A stretch of 64,000 bases of DNA from Panacagrimonas perspica (GCF_004364935.1 NZ_SOBT01000009.1:810898-874897), one strand, 5' to 3'. Counted from the first letter of the stretch, positions 38,921 to 48,988 are shown. Notes: a model not told the origin generated them from the sequence alone. Numbers and translations are program-made.

Positions 38921-40537
38921 ATGAAGTCCCGCGTCCCGCCGAGTCCGTCTCTGATTCCGAGCCGAACGGCGGGAACGACGCGCGTGGAACCTTCACTGGA
39001 TCCCGACCAGTCGGATGTGCCGACAATCCGCGTCGACCTCGAACCGCCGGTGCGGGCGACACTGCCGGCAGCCAAGCCGCCTGCAAGCGAAGGCGCGCTG
39101 CCGGATCCTTCCTTGATCGAACTGCCGGGCGCCGTCGAAACGGCACCCGCTTCGACTGCCGCAGCGCTGGCGCGCGCGGCACCGACGCTGGAGCCCTTGA
39201 GGCGGGAGATCGATCCGATTCCGCCCGTGGTCCCTCAAGAGTTGCAGACAGCGGCTGCGCGAGCGGAAGCATTCAACACCGTCTTCGTCGAGCCGGTTAC
39301 GCCCTCGCCTCCCGTCGTCGATCCTGAGCCCGTCGGTCCGTTGTTTCGGCCGCCGGTGGAGCCCGTGCTCGAACTGTCGTTGATGCCGGAGGACGACGAA
39401 AACGACATGACCCGGGTGGTTCCCGCCCCCGCCCCGATATCGGCCGCATTCGTCCCCGTCCTCACCTCCATCCCCGCCGCTGCGCGCCCGTTGCCGGAGT
39501 TGCGCCCACCCTCCAGGCGCGCCGCCGCGCTGTCGCGATTCGATGCGCGCCTGCAGACGGCGAATCGTTTCCTCGATCGTTATCCCTGGCTGATGCCCAC
39601 CGTCAGCTTCTCGGTCGGCTGGATCAGCTTCTTCCTGTTCCAGCGTGGCGAGGGGCTGGCGCGCGGTATCGCGGTGATCGCCCTGCTCGGCTGGCCCTGG
39701 CTGTTCGCGGAAAACCTGATCGGCCGTTGGGTGGTTGCGCGTTCGAACGGGCGTCTGAGCATCAGCGCGGTGCGCTTCGTCACGCAGCAGATCCAGCAGG
39801 AGATCCTGTTCTTCGCGCTGCCCTTCCTGTTCGGTGCGATGGTGCTCGAACCTGGGCAGATGCTCTTCGTCGGCGTCGCCGCGATCGTCGCGATCCTGGT
39901 TTCGCTGGACCCGATCTACCTGCATCGCATCGCTCCGCACGCGGGACTTTCATCTGCGCTGCACGCCTACTGCACGTTGATCGCGGCGCTCGTCGTGCTG
40001 CCGGTGGCGCTGCATCTACCGCTGGATCAAGCGCTACCGCTATCGCTGGCGATCACGGCCGGCAGCCTAGTGCTGAGCCTGCCGCGCATGCTGATCGCGG
40101 CGCCGAACAACAAGATGCGTCTGCTCGGCGTAGCGGCGCTGGCCGCTGCATTCCCGCTGATGTGGGCCTCGCGTGCCGCGATTCCGCCAGCGGGCCTCTG
40201 GGTGCGCGAAGCGCGCATCACCGATCGCATCGAAGGGCTGGAGCCGGGCTATCCGATCAAGGTGTTCGGCACGGGCGCCTTGCAACTGAGCGGCGGCATC
40301 GCGTTCGTTGCCGTACGGGCGCCGACGGGCTTGTCGCAGGCGGTGGTGTTCGACTGGCATCGCGAAGGAGAGCTCGTCGACCGCATTCCTGCGCAGATCT
40401 CGGGCGGTCGCGAGGGCGGCTTCCGGACCTACAGCCGCAAGCAGAATTTTCCGGAAGATTCGCGCGGCAACTGGCGCGTCGACCTGCGCACGCCGCAGGG
40501 TCAGCTCATCGCCCGCATGCGCTTCGAGGTGAACTGA
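38921..40537 (+). CDS. DUF5924/DUF2914 membrane protein
   Basis: The 538-aa product has a long Pro/Ala-rich, probably disordered N-terminus (about 1-210), a block of hydrophobic segments (about 230-430: SFSVGWISFFLF, IAVIALLGWPWLFAENL, ILFFALPFLFGAMVL, VGVAAIVAILVSLDPI) and a C-terminal soluble DUF2914-like domain (about 440-538, VFDWHREGELVDRIP and GNWRVDLRTPQGQLIARMRFEV). The role is unknown; the last domain looks like an extracytoplasmic beta-rich module. The ATG at 38921 is the first good start. It follows the acyl reductase by 171 bp with no visible terminator. Confidence 0.8.
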   Translation: MKSRVPPSPSLIPSRTAGTTRVEPSLDPDQSDVPTIRVDLEPPVRATLPAAKPPASEGALPDPSLIELPGAVETAPASTAAALARAAPTLEPLRREIDPIPPVVPQELQTAAARAEAFNTVFVEPVTPSPPVVDPEPVGPLFRPPVEPVLELSLMPEDDENDMTRVVPAPAPISAAFVPVLTSIPAAARPLPELRPPSRRAAALSRFDARLQTANRFLDRYPWLMPTVSFSVGWISFFLFQRGEGLARGIAVIALLGWPWLFAENLIGRWVVARSNGRLSISAVRFVTQQIQQEILFFALPFLFGAMVLEPGQMLFVGVAAIVAILVSLDPIYLHRIAPHAGLSSALHAYCTLIAALVVLPVALHLPLDQALPLSLAITAGSLVLSLPRMLIAAPNNKMRLLGVAALAAAFPLMWASRAAIPPAGLWVREARITDRIEGLEPGYPIKVFGTGALQLSGGIAFVAVRAPTGLSQAVVFDWHREGELVDRIPAQISGGREGGFRTYSRKQNFPEDSRGNWRVDLRTPQGQLIARMRFEVN

Positions 40538-40565
40538 TCCCGGGGACGTCCGACCGGCGCGTCCC

Positions 40566-40952
40566 TCAGTTCAGCGCGTTGGGCACCGCGAGACGGAACG
40601 GTACGATGCGCGCGTCGAAGGCTTCGCGGGTATCCGCCAGGATCATGTTGAACTCGCCGTGCATGGTGCCCACGGGCGTGTCGAGCGGACAGGCGCTGGT
40701 GTATTCGAAGGCCTCGCCAGCCGCGAGGATCGGCTGGTGACCGACGACACCCGGTCCGCGCACTTCCTCGACCTTCCCCTCGCCATTGGTGATCACCCAG
40801 TGGCGCGACACGAGTTGCACCGTGTTTTCACCCTCGTTGCGGATGGTGATGTGGTACGAGAAGAAGTACCGGCGCGCTGCCGGATCGGACTGGTCGGGCA
40901 CATAGCGCGGCTGGGCCACGATGCGAACGCCGCGGGTCAAGGTGTTGGACAT
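40566..40952 (-). CDS. apaG: ApaG family protein
   Basis: The 128-aa protein has the single FN3-like ApaG/F-box-associated domain: YFFSYHITIRNEGENTVQLVSRHWVITNGEGKVEEVRGPGVVGHQP and PLDTPVGTMHGEF. E. coli ApaG is linked to cobalt/magnesium homeostasis and diadenosine tetraphosphate levels, but its biochemistry is unclear. In many relatives it lies near ksgA and apaH, which are absent here. Confidence 0.93.
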   Translation of the reverse strand: MSNTLTRGVRIVAQPRYVPDQSDPAARRYFFSYHITIRNEGENTVQLVSRHWVITNGEGKVEEVRGPGVVGHQPILAAGEAFEYTSACPLDTPVGTMHGEFNMILADTREAFDARIVPFRLAVPNALN

Positions 40953-41064
40953 GGGTCGATTCTATCCGGTCCACCCGCCGATCCTGCCAGCTAGGACCGC
41001 TACCCGAGTCGGAGGAGCTTGAAAAGAGCCCCGCTCCCTACCGGATCGCCAGCGCCCGCGTCCC

Positions 41065-42786
41065 TCATCGCACCTGGATGTTGTCGGTGTTGCGTGCGTC
41101 CTTGAGCTGCGCGATGAAGGTGTTCCAGTCGACCTGGCGGGAATAGCCGACGACGTCGATGCGGGGAACCAGCCTGCCCTTCACCAGCACGTAGCCACCG
41201 TTCCTGGCCTTCTCGATGCCATCCATCGTGCAGACGCCCTTGGCCAGCACGCAGCTCCAGCCGATGCGGTCGTAGACGAAGTCCTTGAAGAAGCGCAGGG
41301 CGCCACGCGACAGCACGCCGGTGGGCCCACCGCCGATCGAGGAGATGTTGTCGATGGCGCGCTGCGAGATGCGATGACGCGATTCATCGTCCTTGGGCGT
41401 CGCCAGTCGGGCCTTGAACGAGATCGGCTGCCAGTTGAGCAGACGCAGATCCTGCACGTCCCCGTCGAGGCGGCCTTCGATGCGGCCGAACGAGAACGCG
41501 CCGGTGACGGCCGCGAGATCCAGATCGCGCAGGCGGATGTCGGCCTCCACGCGCGGGACGCGACCGAAGGCGTCGAGGACGCGCAGGCCATCGACGGTCA
41601 CTTCCCCATCGAAGGCACGTGCGGTCAGCGCGCCGCTCAAGGTCAGTTCTCCGTCCTTCAGGCTCAGGCCCGGCAGTCGGCCGCCGAGCTGCCCACCGAA
41701 CTCGGGCCAGCCGAACGCGCGGGTCAAGGTGGGAAGGTCCAGGGGTTCGATCTCGGCATCGAACAGCGCAGCCATGTCGGCTTGTCCTGCCCGTTGCACC
41801 GCGAGCTGGCGGATGTTCAATGCGCCGCCGGCGAGCGGGATGCGCAAGGGTGCGAGCAGCGTCACGTCACGTACCGAAGTCCTGAAACGCAGTTCAGCCG
41901 CACCGAGTTTCAGGTCCGCGACATGCCCGCTAGTCCAGTGCAGTCTGGATTCGGCACCCTCGCCCTGCGACTGCCACGCGAGGGAGCCGTCCAGTCCGCT
42001 CAACCCGGTGGAAAACGATTCGGACTCGAGGCCTGCGCCTTCGAGTTGCAGCGCGATACGAGTGGGCGATGCCGCGATCAGGCTCACGCTGCCGTGCGCG
42101 CGGCCCGACAGGCTCAGCTTCTCGAGACGCGAACTCGCGAGGAACGGCTGCGCATAGGTCGTGAACACAGGCGCAAGCAGAAGGTCTTCGATCTGCAGTT
42201 CGATCTCGGGCCTCGGCGTCATGACCTTCGTCGCGCGACCGGCGATGTGCATCACGCCGTTCTGAACGATCTCGAATTGCGGAACATCGAGCCGTCCGCC
42301 GGCAATGCCGAACTTCCATGTGGCCTCGAGCGTCGCGGGTGCGGCTCCGAAGTCGACGAAAACCGGTTCGATGTAGATCTGCCCACGCGGCAGTGCCGCC
42401 TGCGCCTTTCCGTCGATGTGCCCGGCCTTTGCGATGATCTGCGCCGACAGGTCGAAATCCAGCTTGTCGGTGGCGTAGCGTCCGGTGAGTTCGGACAGCG
42501 TCATCGCGCGTGCCTTGGCCTTCGCCTTGGCCTGCCAGTCGCCGTTGCGCTGCAGGCGTCCATCGAACTTCACTTCCACGGTTTGATCCTGCACGGCCGC
42601 GCGCAGCGTGCCGTCAGCGCAACTGAGCACCTTTGCGGATGTCACCAGCGCGCAGTCGAAGTGAAGCTTCGTGAGAGGCGCCGGCAATGCTGGATGTTCG
42701 ATCGAGCCGACGTCGAGCTGCACGCGCAGCGCAGCGGCGTGGCCGCTGCAAGCGAACAGGAATAGAGCGAGTGCGATACGAAACAT
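41065..42786 (-). CDS. AsmA-like/YdbH-family exported protein
   Basis: The 573-aa protein has an N-terminal signal peptide (about 1-18, FLFACSGHAAA), then repeated beta-strand-rich segments of the AsmA/YdbH type and a C-terminal part with IRLRDLDLAAVTGAFSFGRIEGRLDGDVQDLRL resembling the YdbH C-terminal domain, followed by SRGALRFFKDFVYDRIGWSC. E. coli YdbH helps carry phospholipids between membranes with TamB and YhdP but is ~880 aa, so this one is short. Family membership is suggested; function is inferred only. Confidence 0.6.
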   Translation of the reverse strand: MFRIALALFLFACSGHAAALRVQLDVGSIEHPALPAPLTKLHFDCALVTSAKVLSCADGTLRAAVQDQTVEVKFDGRLQRNGDWQAKAKAKARAMTLSELTGRYATDKLDFDLSAQIIAKAGHIDGKAQAALPRGQIYIEPVFVDFGAAPATLEATWKFGIAGGRLDVPQFEIVQNGVMHIAGRATKVMTPRPEIELQIEDLLLAPVFTTYAQPFLASSRLEKLSLSGRAHGSVSLIAASPTRIALQLEGAGLESESFSTGLSGLDGSLAWQSQGEGAESRLHWTSGHVADLKLGAAELRFRTSVRDVTLLAPLRIPLAGGALNIRQLAVQRAGQADMAALFDAEIEPLDLPTLTRAFGWPEFGGQLGGRLPGLSLKDGELTLSGALTARAFDGEVTVDGLRVLDAFGRVPRVEADIRLRDLDLAAVTGAFSFGRIEGRLDGDVQDLRLLNWQPISFKARLATPKDDESRHRISQRAIDNISSIGGGPTGVLSRGALRFFKDFVYDRIGWSCVLAKGVCTMDGIEKARNGGYVLVKGRLVPRIDVVGYSRQVDWNTFIAQLKDARNTDNIQVR

Positions 42787-42804
42787 CCCGCCATGGTCGC
42801 ATGC

Positions 42805-45800
42805 TCAGTGGAAATCGCGCGACGACGTCGTCAGCCCACCGAGCCAGTGACTGCGGTCGTAGAAGCGCTGTACCACGATGTGCGTGACGCCCTGCTGTTT
42901 CTGCAGCTCGCCGCTGACGATCAGGAAACTCGCGCGCAGCGCCTCGAGGCGCTGTGTCTCCATCACCGAGCTCCACACGATCAGATTGTGTGAGCCGGTC
43001 TCGTCCTCCAGTGTCATGAACACCGTGCCCTTCGCGGTCTGCGGGCGCTGCCGGTTGATGACCAGGCCAGCGACGCGGATGCGTTGGCCATCCGCCATCT
43101 GTTCCAGGTCGGATGCGCGCTTCACGCGAATCGTGTCGAGCCGCTCGCGCAGCAACGCGACGGGATGACGCCGCAGGCTCAGGCCCGTGGACGCATAGTC
43201 GTCGAAGATGTCCCGGGTTTCGTGCGGCGCACGCAGCAGATCGAGCTGTGGCTCCTTTGCCGCATGACCGGACAGCATGCCGGGCAGGCGCTCGGCGCCG
43301 AGTGCGGACCAGCGGGCGCGATGACGATGACCCACGAGCGTGCGCAAGGCATCGCTGTCCGCGAGCAGGCGGCGATCGCGCACATCGAGCAGCGCTCGGG
43401 CGACGAGATCGTCGAGATCGAAGAACGGCGCGTCTTTGCGCGCCCGCTCGATGCGCAGCGCCACGTCTTCGGAAAATCCGCTGATGCAGCGCAGCCCGAG
43501 ACGCAGCGTGTTGCGATCGTCCAGCGTGCAATCCCAGTCGCTGTGCATCACGTCCACCGGTAGCACGTTCACGTCGCTGCGACGGGCTTCCTGCACGAGC
43601 TGCGCCGGCGCATAGAAACCCATCGGCTGCGAGTTGATCAGGCCGGCGATGAAGGCCGCGGGCTCGTGACACTTGAGCCAGGACGAGGCATAGGCGAGCA
43701 CCGCGAAACTCGCAGCATGCGATTCGGGGAATCCATAAGAGCCGAAACCCAGCACCATCTTGTAGATGTCCTCCGCGAACTTCTCGCCGAGGCCATTCCT
43801 GGCCATGCCGGTCACGAGCTTGTCGTGAAAGTGCTCGAGTCCGCCGTCGCGTTTCCATGCCGCCATCGAGCGGCGCACCTGATCGGCTTCGCCCGGCGAG
43901 AAGTCCGCGCCGTCGATCGCGATCTGCATCACCTGCTCCTGGAACAGCGGCACGCCGAGCGTGCGCTCCAGGGCCTTGTGCAACTTCGGCGGAATCTTGA
44001 AATCGGCTTTCGGATTCCTTTCAAGCTGTTGCCGCCGTTTCAGGTAAGGATGAACCATGCCGCCCTGGATCGGGCCCGGTCTCACGATGGCGATCTGCAC
44101 CACGAGGTCGTAGAACTCACGTGGCTTCAGACGCGGCAGCATCGACATCTGCGCGCGCGATTCGATCTGGAATACGCCCACGGTCTTGGCCTTGCAGATC
44201 ATGTCGTAGGTGGGCCGATCATTCCTCGGCACGTCGGTCAGGCCGAACGGCTGATTCCGGATCGTCGATACCATCTCGAAGCTGCGCCGCAAGGTGCTGA
44301 GCATGCCCAGCGCGAGCACGTCGACCTTCAACAAACCGAGCGACTCGAGATCGTCCTTGTCCCACTGGATGATGGTCCGGTCCGGCATCGACGCGTTCTC
44401 CACCGGCACCAGTCGCGACACCGGCCCGTCGGAGATCACGAAGCCACCGACATGCTGCGACAGATGTCGCGGCATGCCCACGAGCTGGCCCACGAGTTCC
44501 AGCCAGTTGCGGATAACGGGAGCCGCAGGGTCGAAGCCGAGTTCCTGCAAGCGATCGGGCAGCGCCTCCTTGCGATCCCACCACGCGAGCGACTTGGAGA
44601 ACGCATCGATCTGATCAGGCGCCAGGCCCAGCGCCTTGCCTACGTCGCGAATCGCGCGCTTCTTGCGGTAGTGGATCACCGTGGCCGCGATCGCCGCGCG
44701 ATCGCGACCGTACCTGTTGAACACGTACTGGATGATGTCTTCGCGCCGCTGGTGCTCGAAGTCCACGTCGATGTCCGGCGGTTCGTTGCGTTCCTTGGAC
44801 AGGAAGCGCTCGAACAGCAGATTGCCCTCCTCGGGCGTCACTGCGGTGATCCCCAGCGCAAAGCACACGGCCGAGTTGGCAGCACTGCCGCGACCCTGGC
44901 ACAGAATCTTCAGTCGTCTTGCTTCACGCACGATGTCGTGCACGGTCAGGAAGAAGGGTTCGTACTGAAGATCGGCGATCAGTCGAAGCTCCTTCTCGAT
45001 CTGATCGATCACCAAAGTGGGCACGCCCTCAGGCCAACGTACGTGCATGCCCTCCTCGGTGAGGTGTCGCAGCCAGCTCGTCGGCGTGTGACCTCGCTCT
45101 ACCAGTTCGCTCGGATACTGGTACTTGATCTCCTTCATGCCGAAGTTGCAGCGCTCGGCGATGCGCAGCGTCTGCTCGAGCAGATCCGGCGGATAGAGTT
45201 CCTGCAATTCTTCAAAGGAATGCAGATGACGCTCGGCGTTGGGCAGCAGGCGATAGCCGCACTCGCTGATCGGCAGGCCGTGCAAGGTCGCCGTCAACAC
45301 ATCGTGCAACGGCCGGCGCTGACGAACGTGGTAGCGCACATCACCGCTGGCCACGAGCGGCAGGCCGAAGCGCTCGCCGACGCGACGCAGCTGGGTCAAT
45401 CGTTTGCGATCGCCCGGACCGCGATGCAATTCCACGCCGATCCACGCGCGCTCGCCGAACGTGTCGCGCATCCAGGCCGCGTGATCCGCGCTTGCCGCTG
45501 CGTCCGGAATCCACAAAGCCAGGGCCGATTGCGCATGGAGTGTGAAGTCCTCGCGCAGCACGCGGTATTCCCCCTTCTTGCTCCGTCGCCGTGCATGCGT
45601 GATCAACGCCGACATCGCTTCGTATGCGGCTTTGTCCGTTACGAGCAACACCAGTTTGGGTCCGTCATCGATCTGCAGTTCGCAGCCGACGATGAGTTTC
45701 AGTCCGTATTCCTTGGAAGCCTCGTGTGCCCGCACGATGCCTGCGAGCGAGCACTCGTCGGTGATGGCGAGCGCCTGGTATCCGAGCGCCCTGGCTTGCG

Positions 45801-45903
45801 CGAACAATTCCTTGGCCTGCGATGCGCCTCGCTGGAACGAGAAGCACGACAGGCAGTGCAGCTCTGCATAACCCACAGGCAGCGGATCGGTCACGAGAAC
45901 CAT
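42805..45903 (-). CDS. dnaE2: error-prone DNA polymerase DnaE2
   Basis: The 1032-aa C-family polymerase begins with a PHP domain (YAELHCLSCFSFQRGAS, about 12-28), has the catalytic aspartates in PDIDVDFEH (about 368-376) and a C-terminal OB domain (GLVINRQRPQTAKGTVFMTLEDETG). DnaE2 lacks proofreading and performs mutagenic translesion synthesis with ImuA and ImuB. The ATG at 45903 overlaps imuB by 13 bp; a GTG at 45894 overlapping the stop is an alternative. It is the last gene of the SOS operon. Confidence 0.95.
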   Translation of the reverse strand: MVLVTDPLPVGYAELHCLSCFSFQRGASQAKELFAQARALGYQALAITDECSLAGIVRAHEASKEYGLKLIVGCELQIDDGPKLVLLVTDKAAYEAMSALITHARRRSKKGEYRVLREDFTLHAQSALALWIPDAAASADHAAWMRDTFGERAWIGVELHRGPGDRKRLTQLRRVGERFGLPLVASGDVRYHVRQRRPLHDVLTATLHGLPISECGYRLLPNAERHLHSFEELQELYPPDLLEQTLRIAERCNFGMKEIKYQYPSELVERGHTPTSWLRHLTEEGMHVRWPEGVPTLVIDQIEKELRLIADLQYEPFFLTVHDIVREARRLKILCQGRGSAANSAVCFALGITAVTPEEGNLLFERFLSKERNEPPDIDVDFEHQRREDIIQYVFNRYGRDRAAIAATVIHYRKKRAIRDVGKALGLAPDQIDAFSKSLAWWDRKEALPDRLQELGFDPAAPVIRNWLELVGQLVGMPRHLSQHVGGFVISDGPVSRLVPVENASMPDRTIIQWDKDDLESLGLLKVDVLALGMLSTLRRSFEMVSTIRNQPFGLTDVPRNDRPTYDMICKAKTVGVFQIESRAQMSMLPRLKPREFYDLVVQIAIVRPGPIQGGMVHPYLKRRQQLERNPKADFKIPPKLHKALERTLGVPLFQEQVMQIAIDGADFSPGEADQVRRSMAAWKRDGGLEHFHDKLVTGMARNGLGEKFAEDIYKMVLGFGSYGFPESHAASFAVLAYASSWLKCHEPAAFIAGLINSQPMGFYAPAQLVQEARRSDVNVLPVDVMHSDWDCTLDDRNTLRLGLRCISGFSEDVALRIERARKDAPFFDLDDLVARALLDVRDRRLLADSDALRTLVGHRHRARWSALGAERLPGMLSGHAAKEPQLDLLRAPHETRDIFDDYASTGLSLRRHPVALLRERLDTIRVKRASDLEQMADGQRIRVAGLVINRQRPQTAKGTVFMTLEDETGSHNLIVWSSVMETQRLEALRASFLIVSGELQKQQGVTHIVVQRFYDRSHWLGGLTTSSRDFH

Positions 45904-47309
45904 CCGTGCAGATACCACTTGTCCGAACCGACTTCGCGATACACCCAGGCGCGGCCGCCGTTGATATCCAGGATCGTGTAATCGCGGCGCTGGTCATCGC
46001 CATCCCACCAGCCCGACTCGATGCGTTCGAACGCAGTGCCTGCTGGAAGCGCCGGTGGCGGCATAGTCCAGGGTTCCGCACACAGCAGGCTCGGCCGCAG
46101 AGGACCGGAGAAAGCAGGAATCTGTTTGGCGGGCAACGCGGCTGCGCGGCGCATCGCGCGTTCAGGCCGATGATCCTCGACGGCCTGCGGCATCCACACT
46201 TTGTCTTCACCCAGCCGCCCGCGAATGCGTTCGATCGCCGCCGACCAAGCCTGCGCCTGACCGGCGCGTGCATCGAAGAAATCATTCTGCGGGACGGAAG
46301 CCTCGGCGAAATCCTCGGCCATGAGCACCAGATCGCGCGCCGGAAGCGGCAGGCCATCGCGTTCGAGGCGCTCGTGCAGGGCATCGAAGATGCGCTTGGC
46401 CTCCCGATGCGGATCGACGAACTGTGCATGGATGCGCGTCTCGCGCGCACCGGCGTGCATCACCGCGAGCGTCACGCCGCGCAATCCGCGATCGCGTGTG
46501 CGCAGGTAGGCCTGCAGCTCCGTGCACAGCCGCTTCAACGGGAACTGCAGACGCTCGACGTCTTCGATCTCCGCGCTCAGCTCGAAGCGACGGCGGAAGC
46601 TTTCGGGAGGCGCGAGCGTGTCGCAGGGTTCGGGCGCATGGCCGATCAGGCGATCGAGTTCGAGCCGGTACTGCGTGCCGAAGCGTTTCGAGAACGCATC
46701 GCGTGGAACGGCGAACAGATCGCCCAGCCGGCGGAAGCCGACGCCCGAAAGCGAGTGCAGCACGTCGCCCGGCCAGTGCAACGAAGACAGCGGCAGGTTC
46801 GCAAGACACGCCGACAGTGCTTCCGTATCGGTGATCGGATCGGTGTGACCCATGCAGGCGAGCAAGGCAGCGCCCGCGCGCGTGGGCGCGATGCCGATCT
46901 GCGCTGCGTGTCCCAGTTCCTTCAATTCGTTGCACAAGCGATCGCGCAATACGTCCAGGCCACCGAACAACGCAAGGCTGTTGCCGATCTCCACCCACAG
47001 CAACGCGCGCGGACGACGGCCGGGCTCGGCGAGATCCTGGATCTCGGCAGTGACCGGCTGCCCGAAGCGATAGATCCAGTACGCGAGGCTGCGCAGCGTC
47101 TCCTGCTCTGCGCCGGGGCGTCGTACCTGCACTTTCAGATCGGGATACAGCGACTGTGCACGCGACAGCGGTGTTCCCGCTGCGCAATCCGGCGTGTCCG
47201 TGATCAGCCAGCGCTGCGAGCCCCGCTGATCGACCACAGCGCTGCCGGCGTGCGGGGAACCCAGCGCCGACAGCGGCAGTTGCGGAAGATGGAGGCAGAG
47301 CCAGAGCAT
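45891..47309 (-). CDS. imuB: Y-family polymerase-like protein ImuB
   Basis: The 472-aa protein resembles Y-family polymerases (LWVEIGNSLALFGGLDVLRDRL, IGIAPTRAGAALLA, LHSLSGVGFRRLGDL) but lacks the acidic catalytic triad, as known for ImuB. It bridges DnaE2 and the beta clamp. The C-terminal WYLHGWFS is the characteristic ImuB tail. It follows imuA by 19 bp. Confidence 0.93.
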   Translation of the reverse strand: MLWLCLHLPQLPLSALGSPHAGSAVVDQRGSQRWLITDTPDCAAGTPLSRAQSLYPDLKVQVRRPGAEQETLRSLAYWIYRFGQPVTAEIQDLAEPGRRPRALLWVEIGNSLALFGGLDVLRDRLCNELKELGHAAQIGIAPTRAGAALLACMGHTDPITDTEALSACLANLPLSSLHWPGDVLHSLSGVGFRRLGDLFAVPRDAFSKRFGTQYRLELDRLIGHAPEPCDTLAPPESFRRRFELSAEIEDVERLQFPLKRLCTELQAYLRTRDRGLRGVTLAVMHAGARETRIHAQFVDPHREAKRIFDALHERLERDGLPLPARDLVLMAEDFAEASVPQNDFFDARAGQAQAWSAAIERIRGRLGEDKVWMPQAVEDHRPERAMRRAAALPAKQIPAFSGPLRPSLLCAEPWTMPPPALPAGTAFERIESGWWDGDDQRRDYTILDINGGRAWVYREVGSDKWYLHGWFS

Positions 47310-47328
47310 GCGATGCGCAGATGCGGGT

Positions 47329-47970
47329 TCATGCCGCAGCCCGTAGAGGAATCGGCAAGGGCCGCGCCCCGCGACACTTCAGCACTTCGACCTGCGGCGC
47401 CGCGTTCTGGCGCCAGATGCGTAGACGCAGCGCGCTGGGCGTGGATTCCGCGGCGTAGCGCTCGGAGCGATAGAGCAGCACGCAGCTGTCGCTCTCCTCG
47501 GCGGCGAGCTGCAGGCGTCGCAGCGCGTGCGCGTCGGCTTTCTCGATCCACAGCAGCACCGCACCGGCCGCGGCGCGCAGCAATTGCTCGGCCGACCACA
47601 GCGCGTTCTGCTCGCTGTCGGATTCCGTGCGATCCACGATGAGCAATTTGGATAGCTGGATGCCGGCAGCAGCCAGGCGCGGTGCATAAGGCAGCATCGG
47701 CGGCGCGACGAACGCGACGGGTCGCCCGGCCTGGGTGAGCCGTGCGAGCAGCGGCAGCGCCAGGCTCAACTCGCCAGCGCCGAGCTGCGCATGCAGCACT
47801 TCGCTGACAGCGCCCAGCGGCCAGCCGCCGCCGGGCAAGGCGCGATCCAGCACGTCGAAGCCGGTGGGTTCGGTGCGGATCTGCGCTTGTTCGGTGGCGC
47901 GCCAGACCTTCGGCCCCAGCAGCGTGCGGGGATCGATGCGATCTACGCGTGCGGGAAGTGCGGATTCCAT
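47329..47970 (-). CDS. imuA: translesion DNA synthesis-associated protein ImuA
   Basis: The 213-aa RecA-like protein has TEPTGFDVLDRALPGGGWPLGAVSEVLHAQLGAGELSL (about 34-70), the ImuA N-terminal signature, and LLWIEKADAHALRRLQLAAEES further on. It lacks a full Walker A. It works with ImuB and DnaE2 in damage-induced mutagenesis. Its start overlaps the upstream VOC gene by 28 bp. Confidence 0.93.
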   Translation of the reverse strand: MESALPARVDRIDPRTLLGPKVWRATEQAQIRTEPTGFDVLDRALPGGGWPLGAVSEVLHAQLGAGELSLALPLLARLTQAGRPVAFVAPPMLPYAPRLAAAGIQLSKLLIVDRTESDSEQNALWSAEQLLRAAAGAVLLWIEKADAHALRRLQLAAEESDSCVLLYRSERYAAESTPSALRLRIWRQNAAPQVEVLKCRGARPLPIPLRAAA

Positions 47971-48347
47971 GCGACTTCCCAGAGAAAACCTTCGGAGTCG
48001 GCGAAGTAGCCGGAATAGCCGCCCCAGGGGGCGCGATGAGGTGGCTTGACGATCTTCACGTTCGCCGCGCGCAGCTCCGCGAACAGCGCATCGACGGCTT
48101 CGATCGAACCCAGGTTGTGCGCGAGTGTGAAACCCGCGAAGCCGCCTCCATCATTCGCAAGGCCGGCGTCCTTCGCCAGTTCCTCGCGCGGGAACAGCGA
48201 CAGCCAGGTCTTGCCCATCTCGAAGAAGCTCACGCCGGCGTCATCCGGCATCGGGATGCGCGGCAGCTTGAGAACATCGGCGTAGAAACGCGTGGCGCGA
48301 TCGAGATCGGCGACGCCCAGCGTGATGAAACTGATGCGAGGTTCCAT
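47943..48347 (-). CDS. VOC (glyoxalase/bleomycin-resistance fold) family protein
   Basis: The 134-aa protein begins MEPRISFITLGVADLDRATRFYADVLKL, the vicinal oxygen chelate fold start, and ends GGYSGYFADSEGFLWEVAWNP with the usual metal-binding Glu. Substrate is unknown. It starts 8 bp after lexA and overlaps imuA by 28 bp, so it must be co-transcribed within the SOS operon, which is not its usual place. Confidence 0.88.
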   Translation of the reverse strand: MEPRISFITLGVADLDRATRFYADVLKLPRIPMPDDAGVSFFEMGKTWLSLFPREELAKDAGLANDGGGFAGFTLAHNLGSIEAVDALFAELRAANVKIVKPPHRAPWGGYSGYFADSEGFLWEVAWNPHFPHA

Positions 48348-48355
48348 GCGCGTGC

Positions 48356-48970
48356 TCAGTTGCGCGAGAACCCGCCGGTGCGCAGCAGACCCACCGCAAG
48401 TCCCTCGATCTCTAGCGGCTCGCGTGACAGGTCCACGCGGATCGGCTCGAAATCGGCATTCTCGGGAAGCAGGCGCACGACGTCGCCGCGCCGCTCGAAT
48501 CGTTTCACGGTGACCTCGTCGCCGATGCGGGCGACGACGACCTGCCCGTTGCGCGCGGTGGCCTGACGGTGCACCGCGAGCAGATCGCCATCGCGGATGC
48601 CGATGTCGCGCATCGATTCGCCGCTCACGCGCAGCAGGTAATCCGCGCGCGGCTTGAACAGGTCGGCTTCCACCGGCACATGACGTTCGAGGTTTTCCAG
48701 CGCGAGCAGCGGCGAGCCCGCGGCTACACGCCCGATCAGCGGAAGCTGGAATTGCTGGGGCACGGCTTCGAGCAGGCGAATACCACGCGCAGCCCCCGGG
48801 ACCAGTTCGATCACGCCCTTCTTCGCAAGGGCTTTCAGATGATCGTCCGCCGCGGTGGGCGAGGCGAAGCCGAATTCGGTGACGATCTCGGCGCGCGTAG
48901 GCGGCGCGCCGCGCGACTCCAGGGAGGCGCGGATGAACGCGAGAATGTCGGTCTGGCGGGGGGTGAGCAT
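48356..48970 (-). CDS. lexA: LexA repressor
   Basis: The 204-aa repressor has a winged HTH N-domain ([29 protein letters not shown]) and the S24 self-cleavage domain. Ala84-Gly85, Ser119 and Lys156 stand at exactly the positions of E. coli LexA, so it should be cleaved upon RecA activation. Its position ahead of imuA-imuB-dnaE2 is typical of the lexA copy that governs this cassette. A consensus LexA box lies in its own promoter. Confidence 0.95.
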   Translation of the reverse strand: MLTPRQTDILAFIRASLESRGAPPTRAEIVTEFGFASPTAADDHLKALAKKGVIELVPGAARGIRLLEAVPQQFQLPLIGRVAAGSPLLALENLERHVPVEADLFKPRADYLLRVSGESMRDIGIRDGDLLAVHRQATARNGQVVVARIGDEVTVKRFERRGDVVRLLPENADFEPIRVDLSREPLEIEGLAVGLLRTGGFSRN

Positions 48971-48988
48971 GGGCTACTGCCGGAAACA

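Noticed and set aside
43666-45981. 771-aa open frame on the plus strand opposite dnaE2
   Set aside because: Antisense to an unmistakable DNA polymerase; the His/Arg/Gln-rich translation matches no family.
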